DNA of 9,717 nt, from NCBI GenBank assembly GCA_945876155.1, contig CAMCMW010000036.1:1-9717 (forward strand), written 5' to 3'. A program made the translations under genes and the position numbers. The stretch is from an uncultured Ruminococcus sp. GTDB taxonomy: Bacteria > Bacillota > Clostridia > Oscillospirales > Ruminococcaceae. The notes below the pieces were generated by a model. The model was not told the DNA's origin. It did no database searches and saw nothing but the letters and a program-made list of their open reading frames with translations. Positions 1 to 6,722 of this stretch are shown one piece after another; positions within the stretch are counted from its first letter, which is position 1; every line of letters begins with the position of its first letter.

Positions 1-330
1 TTGTTGTCACTGGTACAGTTGTTGTAACCGTGGTTAACTCTGTTGTACTTGTAACTGGTACTGTAGTTGTTGTCACTGGTACAGTTGTTGTAACCGTGGT
101 TAACTCTGTTGTGCTTGTAACCGGTACTGTAGTTGTCGTCACAGGTACAGTTGTTGTAACCGTGGTCGACTTTGTTGTACTTGTAACTGGTATTGTGGTT
201 GTCGTCACTGGTACAGTTGTTGTAACCGTGGTTAACTCTGTTGTACTTGTAACCGGAATTGTAGTTGTTGTCACAGGTTCAGTTGTTGTATCTGTGGCAG
301 ATTCTGTTGTACTTGTAACCAGTACCGTGG
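1..330 (-). repeat. 66-bp tandem repeat, 5 visible units (22-residue Thr stalk repeat)
   Basis: Units begin at 1, 67, 133, 199 and 265 with an exact 66-bp period and no indels, so frame is kept. Each encodes 22 residues rich in Thr, with VPV and TSTTEL or TSTTKS motifs. Many differences between units are synonymous, with a few substitutions (VPV to IPV, EL to KS). The array continues past the left edge, so the copy number is a minimum. It forms an extended, probably O-glycosylatable stalk between the repeat domains and the unseen C-terminus. Confidence 0.93.
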
Positions 331-3300
331 TTGTAGTAGTAGCAGCTGAAGTAGTACTCTCGGTAACTGTCGTTGTCACAATGACTTTTGAAAATCTCGC
401 ATAATATCTGGCATACCCTGTAGTGGTATAACTGAGGGTTTTGCCGTCGTTGCTCAACTTATTATCAGCAACTTTATTTCCATATGCATCATACCAGCCC
501 TCAAATTCATATCCTGTTCCTGCTGTTGCAGTGACACTGACATACTTTCCAATCACACTGTAATAAGTATATCTGTCAAGGGTTGCTATGCTGTTATCCG
601 TGGTATTTTTCCAGGTATCCCCGTCTTTCACCTGACGGACAAAGGTCTGAGTTACAATAATTCTGGAAAATCTTGCATAGTATGTGGCGTCACCTGTGGT
701 TGTATAACTAATAGTTCTGCCGTTGTCACTTAACATACTATCAGCAACTTGATTTCCGTCTGCATCATACCAGCCCTCGAATTTATATCCTGTTCCTGCC
801 GTTGCTGTAGAACTTGCTGTTTCCCCCACACCGCCGGAATGCGTATAAGAACTAAGGGTTGCTATACTGTTATTTGTGGTATCTTCCCAGGTACTTCCCG
901 CCATTACCTGACGGATAAAGGTCTGAGTTACAATAATCCTCGAAAATCTTGCATAATATGTGGCGTCACCTGTAGTGGTATAACTAAGAGTTCTGCCGTC
1001 GTCACTTAACATATCAGTATCAGTAACTTTATTTCCGTCTTCGTCATACCAACCCTCGAATTTATAATCTGTTCCTGCCGTTGCGGTACAGCTTGCTGTT
1101 TCACCAACACCGTCGTAATGCGTAGAAGGATTAAGGGTTGCTATGTCGTCATCTTCGGTATCTTCCCAGGTTCCACAATTATTTACCTGACGTTTAAAGG
1201 TCTGAGTTACCTTTTTTGAAAATCTTGCATAGTATGTGTCATTCCCTGTGGTAGTATAACTAAGGGTTTTGCCGTCGTCGATTAACATATCCTCAGCAAC
1301 TGGAGTTGCGTTTTCATCATACCAACCCACGAATACATAATCATCTTCGGGTGCTGCAGTAGAACTTGCTGTTTCACCAACACCGTCGTAATGCGTATAA
1401 CAATCAAGAGTTGCTATGCTATTATCTATGGTATCTTCCCAGGCTCCACTGTCATTTACCTGACGGACAAAGGTCTGAGTCACAAAAATTCTGGAAAATC
1501 TTGCATAATATGTGGCGTCACCTGTGGTTTGATAACTAAGAGTTCTGCCATCAGTAACTTTATTTTCGTCTGTATCATACCAGCCCTCGAATTTATATCC
1601 TGTTCCTGGTGTTGCGGTACAGCTTGCTGTTTCTCCCACAACATCGGAATGCTTATAAGGCTCAAGGGTGGCTATGGCATCATTTTCGGTATTTTTCCAG
1701 GTATCCCCGTCTTTTACCTGACGGATAAAGGTCTGATTTACTTTTATTTCAAATCTTGCATAGTATGTGGCATCACCTGTGGTGGTATAACTGAGGGTTT
1801 TGCCGTCGTTGCTTAACATATCAGCAGTAACTTTATTTCCAGTTGCATCATACCAGCCCAAGAATTTATATTCTGTTCCTGCCGTTGCAGTGGCACTGAT
1901 TAGTTTTCCGGCAACATCTGTATAAGTATCACGATCAAGAGTTGCTATTCTGTTATCTGTGGTTTGTACCCATTCACCCTCACTATTTTCTATCTGACGG
2001 ACAAAGGTCTGAGTTACACTTCCGGAAAATCTTGCATAGTAGGTGTTTACATTATCTTTTGTTTCGGTAAAACTGTAAGTTGCATTCGTAGTAAGTAAAT
2101 TTCCGTTTTCATCATACCAGCCCTCAAACGTGAAATTTGGTTTTGCAGTTGCTCTGGCAGTTATGATTTCATTGGTTTCAGCAAAATAAGATTTTCCATA
2201 TGTATTATACGCATCATTATAATTGGCATTTGATGTATCTACACCGGTAATCTCAACAGTTCCGCCCACGTCTGAATCATTGTACACATCACTACTTTTC
2301 AACTGAGGGATAAATGCCTGACGCCAGCGCCACTGTGCTACCATAGTAAGACCTTTGTGAACATTGGCATAGGTTGCTGTGGTTTCTTCATTGTATGTTT
2401 TCCATTTCACAGAAGAACTAGAAGAACTATCAGTCTCCCCAGTCAGAGATACGTTCCCATTCCAGATTTTAAAATATTGTTCCTTTGTATTCCCTCCTAC
2501 AGCATAGTCACAGGCAATCGTATGCTCCGCCGGAAGCAGTAATGAACCCAGCTTATCCTCATTGATCTGAATCGTGTTCTCCGGTATAGTTTCTACTGTA
2601 TCACCGGTCAATAGCCACCCCATAAATTTCCAGCCATCATTCTGACCGTCTGCTGCATGAGATACATATGGAGAAATATATGTAAAAGGCTCCAAATTAG
2701 GTTTAAAGCTGTATACGTTTTCTTTTTCTGTAGTATTATATTCCCTTGCAACAACATACGCTTTTCCGCCATTCGGGTCATAGGTCACTGTCGGGCTCTT
2801 GATAAAGACAAAGTGCAAATCCGTTGCCGAAGTAATATTATCCAGATAATAGGTGTGAATAATATCACCATCCGAATTGGTTGATTTTATCCATTTATCT
2901 TTTTTATCCGCTTCTGTCAGACTTCCGGTATCTACAATCTCATTTCCGGACAACTGTAAAAATACTGTCTCCTCATTTCCTTCTGCATTCTGTTTGGTAT
3001 AATATAATCCAATAAATTCACAGCCTGCCGATTCATCATCTTTCTTTACAACCGCCTGAACCTTCAATGGCTCACCGTCAACTGCATAGGTAATCAGATT
3101 CTTGTCAACGGTAACTTCATAGCCTGTACTTGAACTTCCTTCACCTTCCGTTGTTCCGTCACTACCGCCAACCACACCGCTTCCGTGGTTAGTAGTACTT
3201 CCTGACAATGGGTGATAAATCTCGAAATTAATATTATCAAGAAAGTTGCCGAAAGTCTTTGCTTTATCAGCTGAAGTTGCCGGTTGATCAAATCCAACGG

Positions 3301-4357
3301 ACACGAATCCAAACAAAGTCTCTGTCTGCTCTGCCGGTACAGTATAGAGATAATATTTGCTCATATCTACCGATGTACCGCCGGAGCCATTTGAACTTCC
3401 GGCAGTTCCCTCTGCATTAGAGCCATAACTTCCCCATATAAGAACCTTATCTTCATCTTGGCTAATCTCCTTTTTGTCCGCTATGATCCAGATATGCCAC
3501 TCTTCGGTATAAATTGAGCTTGGAGTCAGACTGAAAGCATTATTTCCAGAATTATCCTGAAATGTACCTTTTTCATCAAATTTTTTACTGTAAACAACAA
3601 GCTGCTCACCTAATCCAGAAGAAGTTTTTATAGAGGTTTTATTCTGTCCAATAAGCCAGTCAACCATCTGCATAAGCTGGTCACGTCCGGATTTACTCGG
3701 TTTTGAAGGATTAAATTCCTGCTTTGGTCCGATGACCAATGCCATGGTGTCAGTACCATTACGGGCACCATGATCCAGTCCCCACTGATATATACTGAAC
3801 GGCATTGTCTTGACATTCTGATATAATGTACTTTCTTCGTCCGCATTCAATTCTGCGGCAATGCCTTTGTCATCTTCAGATCTTTTGTGTGTAGGCTTTA
3901 AAGTTCCGTCAATATAAACCCCCTTATTTTCTTGAAATAATTCAATCTTACCATCAGACGCTGTTGTATTCCACGACGGGACAGCACTCTGATCCAGTTG
4001 TTTGAAGCTTCCAGACCACGTCTGACCCTCCTCAAAGCTGCCATTCTTCAATTTTCTATCATCAGTATTTTCTGCTGCAGCTGTAAATAAAGCGATATTC
4101 ACGCTGTTAAATACAAGGATTGCGGTCATGACAAGTGCAAGACCCCTTGAAAATTTTTCTCTGACTTTCATCTGTCTGCCGCCGTATATGATTACGTTGT
4201 AAATGAAAACTAATGCCATAATCGGATAGCGTAATATTGTATGCTTACGACCAATTCCGGCAAAGGTATGTATGGTTTCTTTTTTCGCCTTTCTGAACGG
4301 TTCACAGGCAGCGGATAATCTGCTATACCGTTCTTGTTCTGAAATTTGTTTCTTCAT
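1..4357 (-). CDS. Large secreted surface protein with InlB-like repeats and Thr-rich stalk (C-terminus outside window)
   Basis: The minus strand is open for 1452 codons without a stop and runs off the left edge. The start at 4357 has a GGGAGGAG ribosome binding site 8 nt upstream. Order of parts: residues 1-62 are an extension with a hydrophobic stretch at about 41-58; 63-95 is a classical signal peptide (MKVREKFSRG, hydrophobic core, cleavage likely after AAA at 93-95); about 101-370 is a domain with NGSFEEG (105-111), DGKIELF, AELNA (168-172), TLYQNV and an Asp/Arg-rich GARNGTDTM segment, resembling jelly-roll carbohydrate-binding modules; near 520 there is a VTYDPNGGKAYV InlB/Flg_new-like start; 680-1327 are seven tandem InlB-like repeats; 1328 onward is a Thr/Val/Pro stalk. 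It probably acts as a wall-exposed adhesin or glycan-binding protein. The anchor (sortase signal, dockerin or other) is not visible. Family-level identity is solid; ligand and function are unknown. Confidence 0.88.
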   Translation of the reverse strand, partial: MKKQISEQERYSRLSAACEPFRKAKKETIHTFAGIGRKHTILRYPIMALVFIYNVIIYGGRQMKVREKFSRGLALVMTAILVFNSVNIALFTAAAENTDDRKLKNGSFEEGQTWSGSFKQLDQSAVPSWNTTASDGKIELFQENKGVYIDGTLKPTHKRSEDDKGIAAELNADEESTLYQNVKTMPFSIYQWGLDHGARNGTDTMALVIGPKQEFNPSKPSKSGRDQLMQMVDWLIGQNKTSIKTSSGLGEQLVVYSKKFDEKGTFQDNSGNNAFSLTPSSIYTEEWHIWIIADKKEISQDEDKVLIWGSYGSNAEGTAGSSNGSGGTSVDMSKYYLYTVPAEQTETLFGFVSVGFDQPATSADKAKTFGNFLDNINFEIYHPLSGSTTNHGSGVVGGSDGTTEGEGSSSTGYEVTVDKNLITYAVDGEPLKVQAVVKKDDESAGCEFIGLYYTKQNAEGNEETVFLQLSGNEIVDTGSLTEADKKDKWIKSTNSDGDIIHTYYLDNITSATDLHFVFIKSPTVTYDPNGGKAYVVAREYNTTEKENVYSFKPNLEPFTYISPYVSHAADGQNDGWKFMGWLLTGDTVETIPENTIQINEDKLGSLLLPAEHTIACDYAVGGNTKEQYFKIWNGNVSLTGETDSSSSSSVKWKTYNEETTATYANVHKGLTMVAQWRWRQAFIPQLKSSDVYNDSDVGGTVEITGVDTSNANYNDAYNTYGKSYFAETNEIITARATAKPNFTFEGWYDENGNLLTTNATYSFTETKDNVNTYYARFSGSVTQTFVRQIENSEGEWVQTTDNRIATLDRDTYTDVAGKLISATATAGTEYKFLGWYDATGNKVTADMLSNDGKTLSYTTTGDATYYARFEIKVNQTFIRQVKDGDTWKNTENDAIATLEPYKHSDVVGETASCTATPGTGYKFEGWYDTDENKVTDGRTLSYQTTGDATYYARFSRIFVTQTFVRQVNDSGAWEDTIDNSIATLDCYTHYDGVGETASSTAAPEDDYVFVGWYDENATPVAEDMLIDDGKTLSYTTTGNDTYYARFSKKVTQTFKRQVNNCGTWEDTEDDDIATLNPSTHYDGVGETASCTATAGTDYKFEGWYDEDGNKVTDTDMLSDDGRTLSYTTTGDATYYARFSRIIVTQTFIRQVMAGSTWEDTTNNSIATLSSYTHSGGVGETASSTATAGTGYKFEGWYDADGNQVADSMLSDNGRTISYTTTGDATYYARFSRIIVTQTFVRQVKDGDTWKNTTDNSIATLDRYTYYSVIGKYVSVTATAGTGYEFEGWYDAYGNKVADNKLSNDGKTLSYTTTGYARYYARFSKVIVTTTVTESTTSAATTTTTVLVTSTTESATDTTTEPVTTTTIPVTSTTELTTVTTTVPVTTTTIPVTSTTKSTTVTTTVPVTTTTVPVTSTTELTTVTTTVPVTTTTVPVTSTTELTTVTTTVPVTT
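377..2320 (-). repeat. Seven tandem ~90-residue InlB-like (Listeria-Bacteroides type) repeats
   Basis: Read on the minus strand, units start at about 2320 (divergent, 102 residues), 2014 (92), 1738 (86), 1480 (91), 1207 (93), 928 (92) and 652 (92). The six regular ones begin TQTF.RQV or NQTFIRQV, continue with W..T..N.IATL, then GETAS.TA..G, then FEGWYD..GN.V, and end with LSYTTTGDATYYARF. The FEGWYD core with YYARF is typical of InlB B-repeat-like beta-grasp domains. The 86-residue copy lacks the residues around DMLS before the GRTLSY segment. Such repeats usually serve as spacers or ligand-binding modules on Gram-positive surface proteins. Confidence 0.9.
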
Positions 4358-4365
4358 ATTGTTCA

Positions 4366-4373
4366 CTCCTCCC
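4366..4373 (-). promoter_or_regulatory. Strong ribosome binding site deciding the start of the surface protein
   Basis: GGGAGGAG lies 8 nt before the ATG at 4357. This supports 4357 over the internal ATG at 4171 (residue 63), where the canonical signal peptide begins and which is preceded only by a GGCGG stretch. Confidence 0.8.
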
Positions 4374-4425
4374 AACTGCTATGCATCATGCGGTTTCCTT
4401 AATGAAGAAAAAATTTTCAACTTAT

Positions 4426-4459
4426 AGTATAGCATGTAAAGTGTTGCAAAAGTGTTGCA
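4426..4459 (-). promoter_or_regulatory. Extended -10 promoter without -35, with upstream direct repeats, for the surface protein
   Basis: TATACT at 4426-4431 is preceded by TG one base upstream (TGcTATACT), forming an extended -10. At 16-18 bp spacing the -35 region reads CACTTT-like sequence and has no TTGACA resemblance. The space is occupied instead by two direct repeats (4438-4459). The predicted transcript starts near 4419, giving a leader of about 60 nt. The layout suggests an activator-dependent promoter. Confidence 0.6.
4438..4459 (-). repeat. Perfect tandem 11-bp direct repeat, candidate activator operator
   Basis: TGCAACACTTT occurs twice with no gap on the minus strand (4459-4449 and 4448-4438). 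It ends 6 bp before the -10 hexamer. One helical turn per unit and overlap with the -35 position match the operator geometry known for SARP-type activators, which bind heptamers repeated every 11 bp close upstream of the -10. The neighbouring response regulator has a SARP-like DNA-binding domain. The repeat is seen directly; the operator role is inferred. Confidence 0.6.
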
Positions 4460-4487
4460 GACAGGTCATATAACAGGGAAAAATGTC

Positions 4488-4524
4488 AAAAAATAATCCG
4501 GAAAGCGCATTTTGTTTCCGGATT
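4488..4524 (-). terminator. Rho-independent terminator of the response regulator
   Basis: A perfect 10-bp stem (AATCCGGAAA at 4495-4504 pairing with TTTCCGGATT at 4515-4524) with a 10-nt loop is followed on the minus strand by A and six Ts (4488-4493). It sits 16 bp beyond the stop codon of the regulator and separates it from the surface-protein promoter. Confidence 0.88.
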
Positions 4525-4539
4525 TTACCATCTATATTT

Positions 4540-5310
4540 TTATTTCATTCCTGCATTGGTTATTTCACCCCAGCTATACTGTGCCATGTATTCTCCATGA
4601 TAGAGGTTGATGGCATAGATTTTACCGTCCAGCCAATCATAATAGTCGCAGTCCACTTTTTCCTTTACGATTCCCATTTTCGCATAACCACTGCAAATGA
4701 TATTTTCACACTTTGCCTCCCTTAAAGCCTTCATCAGGTCTGCTTTTAAGGAGCGTAAATAGCTGGGAGATTGTTTATCACCCCATAACGCTGCCATGAT
4801 TTCGTTATTGGTGCATAATGCTCCGTTCCTGTCTACGAGATATGCCAGCATTTCTTTGGTCATATTATATTTGAACTTTACAGGCTGTCCGTTTATAAAC
4901 ACTTCAAAATTTCCAAAAGTCTGAAACCGTACCTTATTCTTTCCCACAGGCTGTACCCAACATCTGAGATTGTCAAGCTCCTTTCTCACTTTTTCTGATG
5001 TGATAGGTTTCATCAGATAACCGCTTGCGTGCAGTTCAAACGCATCCTGCATATAGCCTGCATAACCCGTTGTAAAAATGATATTGATGCTGGGGTTCAG
5101 ACGCTTTAACTCTTTTGCAAGCTCCACACCGTTCATGTTCCGCATCTGGATATCCAGCAGTGCAACCTCACAGTATGTGCTTTTGCAGAACTCCAGTGCT
5201 TCCTTTGGCTTTCGGAAGCTGTATATGGCTGCGGAAGGCTCTGCCTTTTTTACGGCAGAAACAAGTCCTTCCAGTGCTATTTCTTCATCATCAAGTGCCA
5301 GTATGTTCAT
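4540..5310 (-). CDS. Response regulator with SARP-like winged-helix output domain
   Basis: This 256-residue protein has a receiver domain at 1-115 with acidic residues D7/D8, phospho-acceptor D53 in ALLDIQM, switch T80/T81 in IIFTTGYAGY and K101 in YLMKPI. An OmpR/SARP-like winged helix follows at about 128-215 (FGNFEVFINGQPVKFKYNMT, then LVDRNGALCTNNEIMAALWGD). Residues 220-256 (DYYDWLDG, YHGEYMAQYSWGE) resemble the first helices of a bacterial transcriptional activator (BTAD) domain that then stops, so BTAD is truncated compared with full SARPs. The start at 5310 has AAGGAGG at a good distance. No histidine kinase is adjacent, so it is an orphan here. It lies just upstream of the surface-protein gene, whose promoter carries 11-bp direct repeats, and is the best candidate to control it. 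Family call is confident; the target is inferred. Confidence 0.92.
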   Translation of the reverse strand: MNILALDDEEIALEGLVSAVKKAEPSAAIYSFRKPKEALEFCKSTYCEVALLDIQMRNMNGVELAKELKRLNPSINIIFTTGYAGYMQDAFELHASGYLMKPITSEKVRKELDNLRCWVQPVGKNKVRFQTFGNFEVFINGQPVKFKYNMTKEMLAYLVDRNGALCTNNEIMAALWGDKQSPSYLRSLKADLMKALREAKCENIICSGYAKMGIVKEKVDCDYYDWLDGKIYAINLYHGEYMAQYSWGEITNAGMK

Positions 5311-5312
5311 GC

Positions 5313-5402
5313 CTAGTCCTCCTTCGGAATACAGATTGCTTCGGAAACGATGATTTCAAAACAGTCCATCCTCTTTCTGACATCGGGGCTCAGGGATTGC
5401 AT
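5313..5402 (-). pseudogene. 29-codon leader ORF or C-terminal gene remnant before the response regulator
   Basis: An ATG at 5402 opens a 29-residue frame ending in CFEIIVSEAICIPKED, with its stop 2 bp before the ATG of the regulator. The stop overlaps the region just after the regulator's Shine-Dalgarno, which would allow translational coupling. The ATG has no recognisable ribosome binding site, and the same frame extends only 8 codons upstream before a stop. The protein-like composition and exact junction suggest the decayed tail of a former upstream partner gene (a sensor kinase would be the natural guess). A real leader peptide or chance are alternatives. Confidence 0.35.
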
Positions 5403-5429
5403 TTTTTGCTTAGAATAATACCATTATTT

Positions 5430-5449
5430 ATATACATTCGTCTGTATAT
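5430..5449. promoter_or_regulatory. 20-bp inverted repeat in the response-regulator leader
   Basis: ATATACA (5430-5436) and TGTATAT (5443-5449) are perfect 7-bp arms around a 6-nt spacer. It lies about 50 nt into the predicted leader transcript. It could be an operator half-site pair or a weak hairpin; being AT-only apart from one C/G pair, it could also be chance. Confidence 0.25.
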
Positions 5450-5503
5450 TGTTCTTAAACTTCATAAAACTGCATACTTCCTTATATAACGCGATTTTTC
5501 TTT

Positions 5504-5532
5504 ATTATACCACATTAATATAGTAAAATCAA
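5504..5532 (-). promoter_or_regulatory. Promoter of the response regulator
   Basis: TTGATT (5527-5532), a 17-bp spacer and TATAAT (5504-5509) with an upstream TG (TGgTATAAT) form a near-consensus extended -10 sigma-A promoter. It lies just past the terminator of the upstream nuclease gene, so the regulator is independently transcribed with a leader of about 185 nt. Confidence 0.8.
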
Positions 5533-5540
5533 TGTGTTAA

Positions 5541-5569
5541 GAAAAAAGCACAGCCTTCAGACTGTGCTT
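5541..5569 (-). terminator. Rho-independent terminator after the first Rpn gene
   Basis: An 8-bp stem (AAGCACAG at 5546-5553 with CTGTGCTT at 5562-5569) and an 8-nt loop are followed on the minus strand by a run of Ts ending near 5542. It lies 24 bp beyond the stop codon at 5593. Confidence 0.88.
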
Positions 5570-5592
5570 ATACTTATAGAATATGATGGTTG

Positions 5593-5883
5593 TTATTCAT
5601 CAGAACAATTCTTTTCATAAGTTTCCCGGTCAATATCTGCAACTGCAAGAGCTTCATCTAAGGTAAATCCTTTTGCAAGAAGGTTTTTCACAACTTTTAC
5701 TGAATTAGCAATTGCTCCTTCAACTCTGCCCTCTGCTTTGCCCTCTGCTCTGCCCTCTGCTCTGCCCTCAGCCTTGCCCTCTGCTTTGCCTTCTGCTTTG
5801 CCTTCTGCTTTGCCTTCGGCTCTTCCTTTTTCAAAGCCCTTTGCCAGTCCGTCATCATAAATGCCCTGACTCAGATTACACAT
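5593..5883 (-). CDS. Candidate internal small protein (Rpn_S-like) encoded within the first Rpn gene
   Basis: An in-frame ATG at 5883 is preceded by GGGGAGG (5892-5898) with exactly 8 nt spacing, much better than the site of the full-length start. Initiation here would give 96 residues beginning MCNLSQGIYDDGLAKG, containing the Glu-Gly repeat and the C-terminal helix but no nuclease core. A weak internal promoter can be drawn (TTGGAT at 5941-5946, TATAAC at 5920-5925, short 15-bp spacer). In E. coli, rpn genes are known to encode a C-terminal small protein that restrains the full-length toxin; the match here is by architecture only. Confidence 0.42.
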   Translation of the reverse strand: MCNLSQGIYDDGLAKGFEKGRAEGKAEGKAEGKAEGKAEGRAEGRAEGKAEGRVEGAIANSVKVVKNLLAKGFTLDEALAVADIDRETYEKNCSDE

Positions 5884-6624
5884 AGTATCAACCTCCCCGC
5901 TAACGTTTCTGAGCAGTATGTTATAGTCTTTCTCCAGGATATCCAATGCCTGCCTGCTTTTCCCTGTTTCGGAATACATATTCAGAAGAATATCAAGCAT
6001 TCTTATAAGCCCGCTGTAATTCTTATCCTTTGAGCCTAAATTTATCATTATCAGTGACATCAAATCATATTTTTGTGGAATATCGGGTACTTCTCCTACT
6101 AAATTCTCTGGCCTGAATCTGTATTCGGTTATCGTATTGGCAACCGATTCAGGTGCACGAGTGCATATCCAGATAGAATATACTTTTTTCAGTTTGTCAA
6201 AATTGGATTTTGTAAATTCCACATTATACTGTGAAGAAATAAGGCGGCTCAGATAGTATATTCCTCTTTTTTCAAGAGTATACCCCGGATAATAGCTGTT
6301 CTGTGATTCCAGATTGATTATTAGTTCTGCCTCTTCATTGCTTGGCAGTATTACTTTGAATTTAATATCAAAACTGCGTATTCCTTCGCTTTCTGAAACA
6401 GTTTCCAGTCCTGATGCATCCATTTTAGGAGGAAATTCATCATCTACCGGAACCGTTCCGATTTCAGGAGTGCCATTAAGACATGAGATTATTTCCTGAA
6501 GAGAACAGTCCTTGAATTCCCTTACTGCATATTTCAGAATATTGGCTAAGACTTCTTTATATGACAACAAACGTTTCGCTGCTGCATCATATGATTTTCT
6601 CGCTTCGCTGATTCCCATTGGCAT
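5593..6624 (-). CDS. Rpn-family PD-(D/E)XK nuclease (putative recombination-promoting nuclease), Clostridia-type
   Basis: This protein of 343 residues opens with SYDAAAKRLLSYKEVLANIL, a familiar start for a large clostridial group annotated as PD-(D/E)XK nuclease family transposase. Counting from the GTG at 6627, candidate catalytic residues are D87 (SFDIKF), E107 and Q109 (INLESQ), the D...ExQ pattern of Rpn proteins. The conserved RGIYYLSRLISSQ and KKVYSIWIC segments follow. The C-terminal part holds nine Glu-Gly tetrapeptide repeats (5716-5823) and a short helical end. Three starts are possible (GTG 6627, ATG 6624, ATG 6618), all with weak ribosome binding sites; I use 6624. Such proteins are thought to be DNases linked to genome rearrangement or phage defence, not true transposases. 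An internal start with a strong site lies at 5883. Own promoter and own terminator. Confidence 0.87.
   Translation of the reverse strand: MPMGISEARKSYDAAAKRLLSYKEVLANILKYAVREFKDCSLQEIISCLNGTPEIGTVPVDDEFPPKMDASGLETVSESEGIRSFDIKFKVILPSNEEAELIINLESQNSYYPGYTLEKRGIYYLSRLISSQYNVEFTKSNFDKLKKVYSIWICTRAPESVANTITEYRFRPENLVGEVPDIPQKYDLMSLIMINLGSKDKNYSGLIRMLDILLNMYSETGKSRQALDILEKDYNILLRNVSGEVDTMCNLSQGIYDDGLAKGFEKGRAEGKAEGKAEGKAEGKAEGRAEGRAEGKAEGRVEGAIANSVKVVKNLLAKGFTLDEALAVADIDRETYEKNCSDE
5716..5823 (-). repeat. 12-bp tandem repeat encoding nine [K/R]-A-E-G units
   Basis: Nine consecutive four-residue units (RAEG, KAEG and a final RVEG) are encoded by near-identical 12-bp repeats without interruption. 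Such Glu-Gly repeats are typical of Rpn tails and likely form a charged helix or linker. The 12-bp register makes copy-number change in frame by slippage plausible. Confidence 0.92.
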
Positions 6625-6655
6625 CACCGGCTTTCATGTGTTCTTGTTTAACCTT

Positions 6656-6684
6656 ATTATACCTCATGCAGATTGACTTTTCAA
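6656..6684 (-). promoter_or_regulatory. Promoter of the first Rpn gene
   Basis: TTGAAA (6679-6684), a 17-bp spacer and TATAAT (6656-6661) make a near-consensus sigma-A promoter in the gap between the two Rpn genes. The predicted leader is only about 25 nt, which fits the lack of a strong ribosome binding site for the full-length start. Confidence 0.8.
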
Positions 6685-6722
6685 GTGTTGTTTTCCTTCA
6701 CTACACTTATTCATTTATAATA

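Noticed and set aside
30..404. Plus-strand 124-residue Val/Thr-rich frame over the stalk repeats
   Set aside because: It is the antisense of the 66-bp repeat; the periodic composition keeps all frames open. The minus-strand frame is continuous with a real 1452-codon gene.
749..1816. Plus-strand Cys/Ile-rich frames repeated across the InlB-like array
   Set aside because: They recur with the ~270-bp domain repeat and are shadows of the minus-strand coding repeat.
1..2320. CRISPR-like repeats
   Set aside because: Both repeat sets (66 bp and ~270 bp) are in-frame coding repeats without repeat/spacer alternation.
6587..6637. 16-codon upstream ORF starting at ATG 6637 overlapping the first Rpn start out of frame
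   Set aside because: No ribosome binding site, short, and no protein-like features; a translational-attenuation role cannot be supported.
6681..6708. Possible terminator between the two Rpn genes (AAGTGT / ACACTT arms)
   Set aside because: The stem is only 6 bp with a long loop and no T-run follows on the minus strand; the right arm also overlaps the -35 area of the next promoter.
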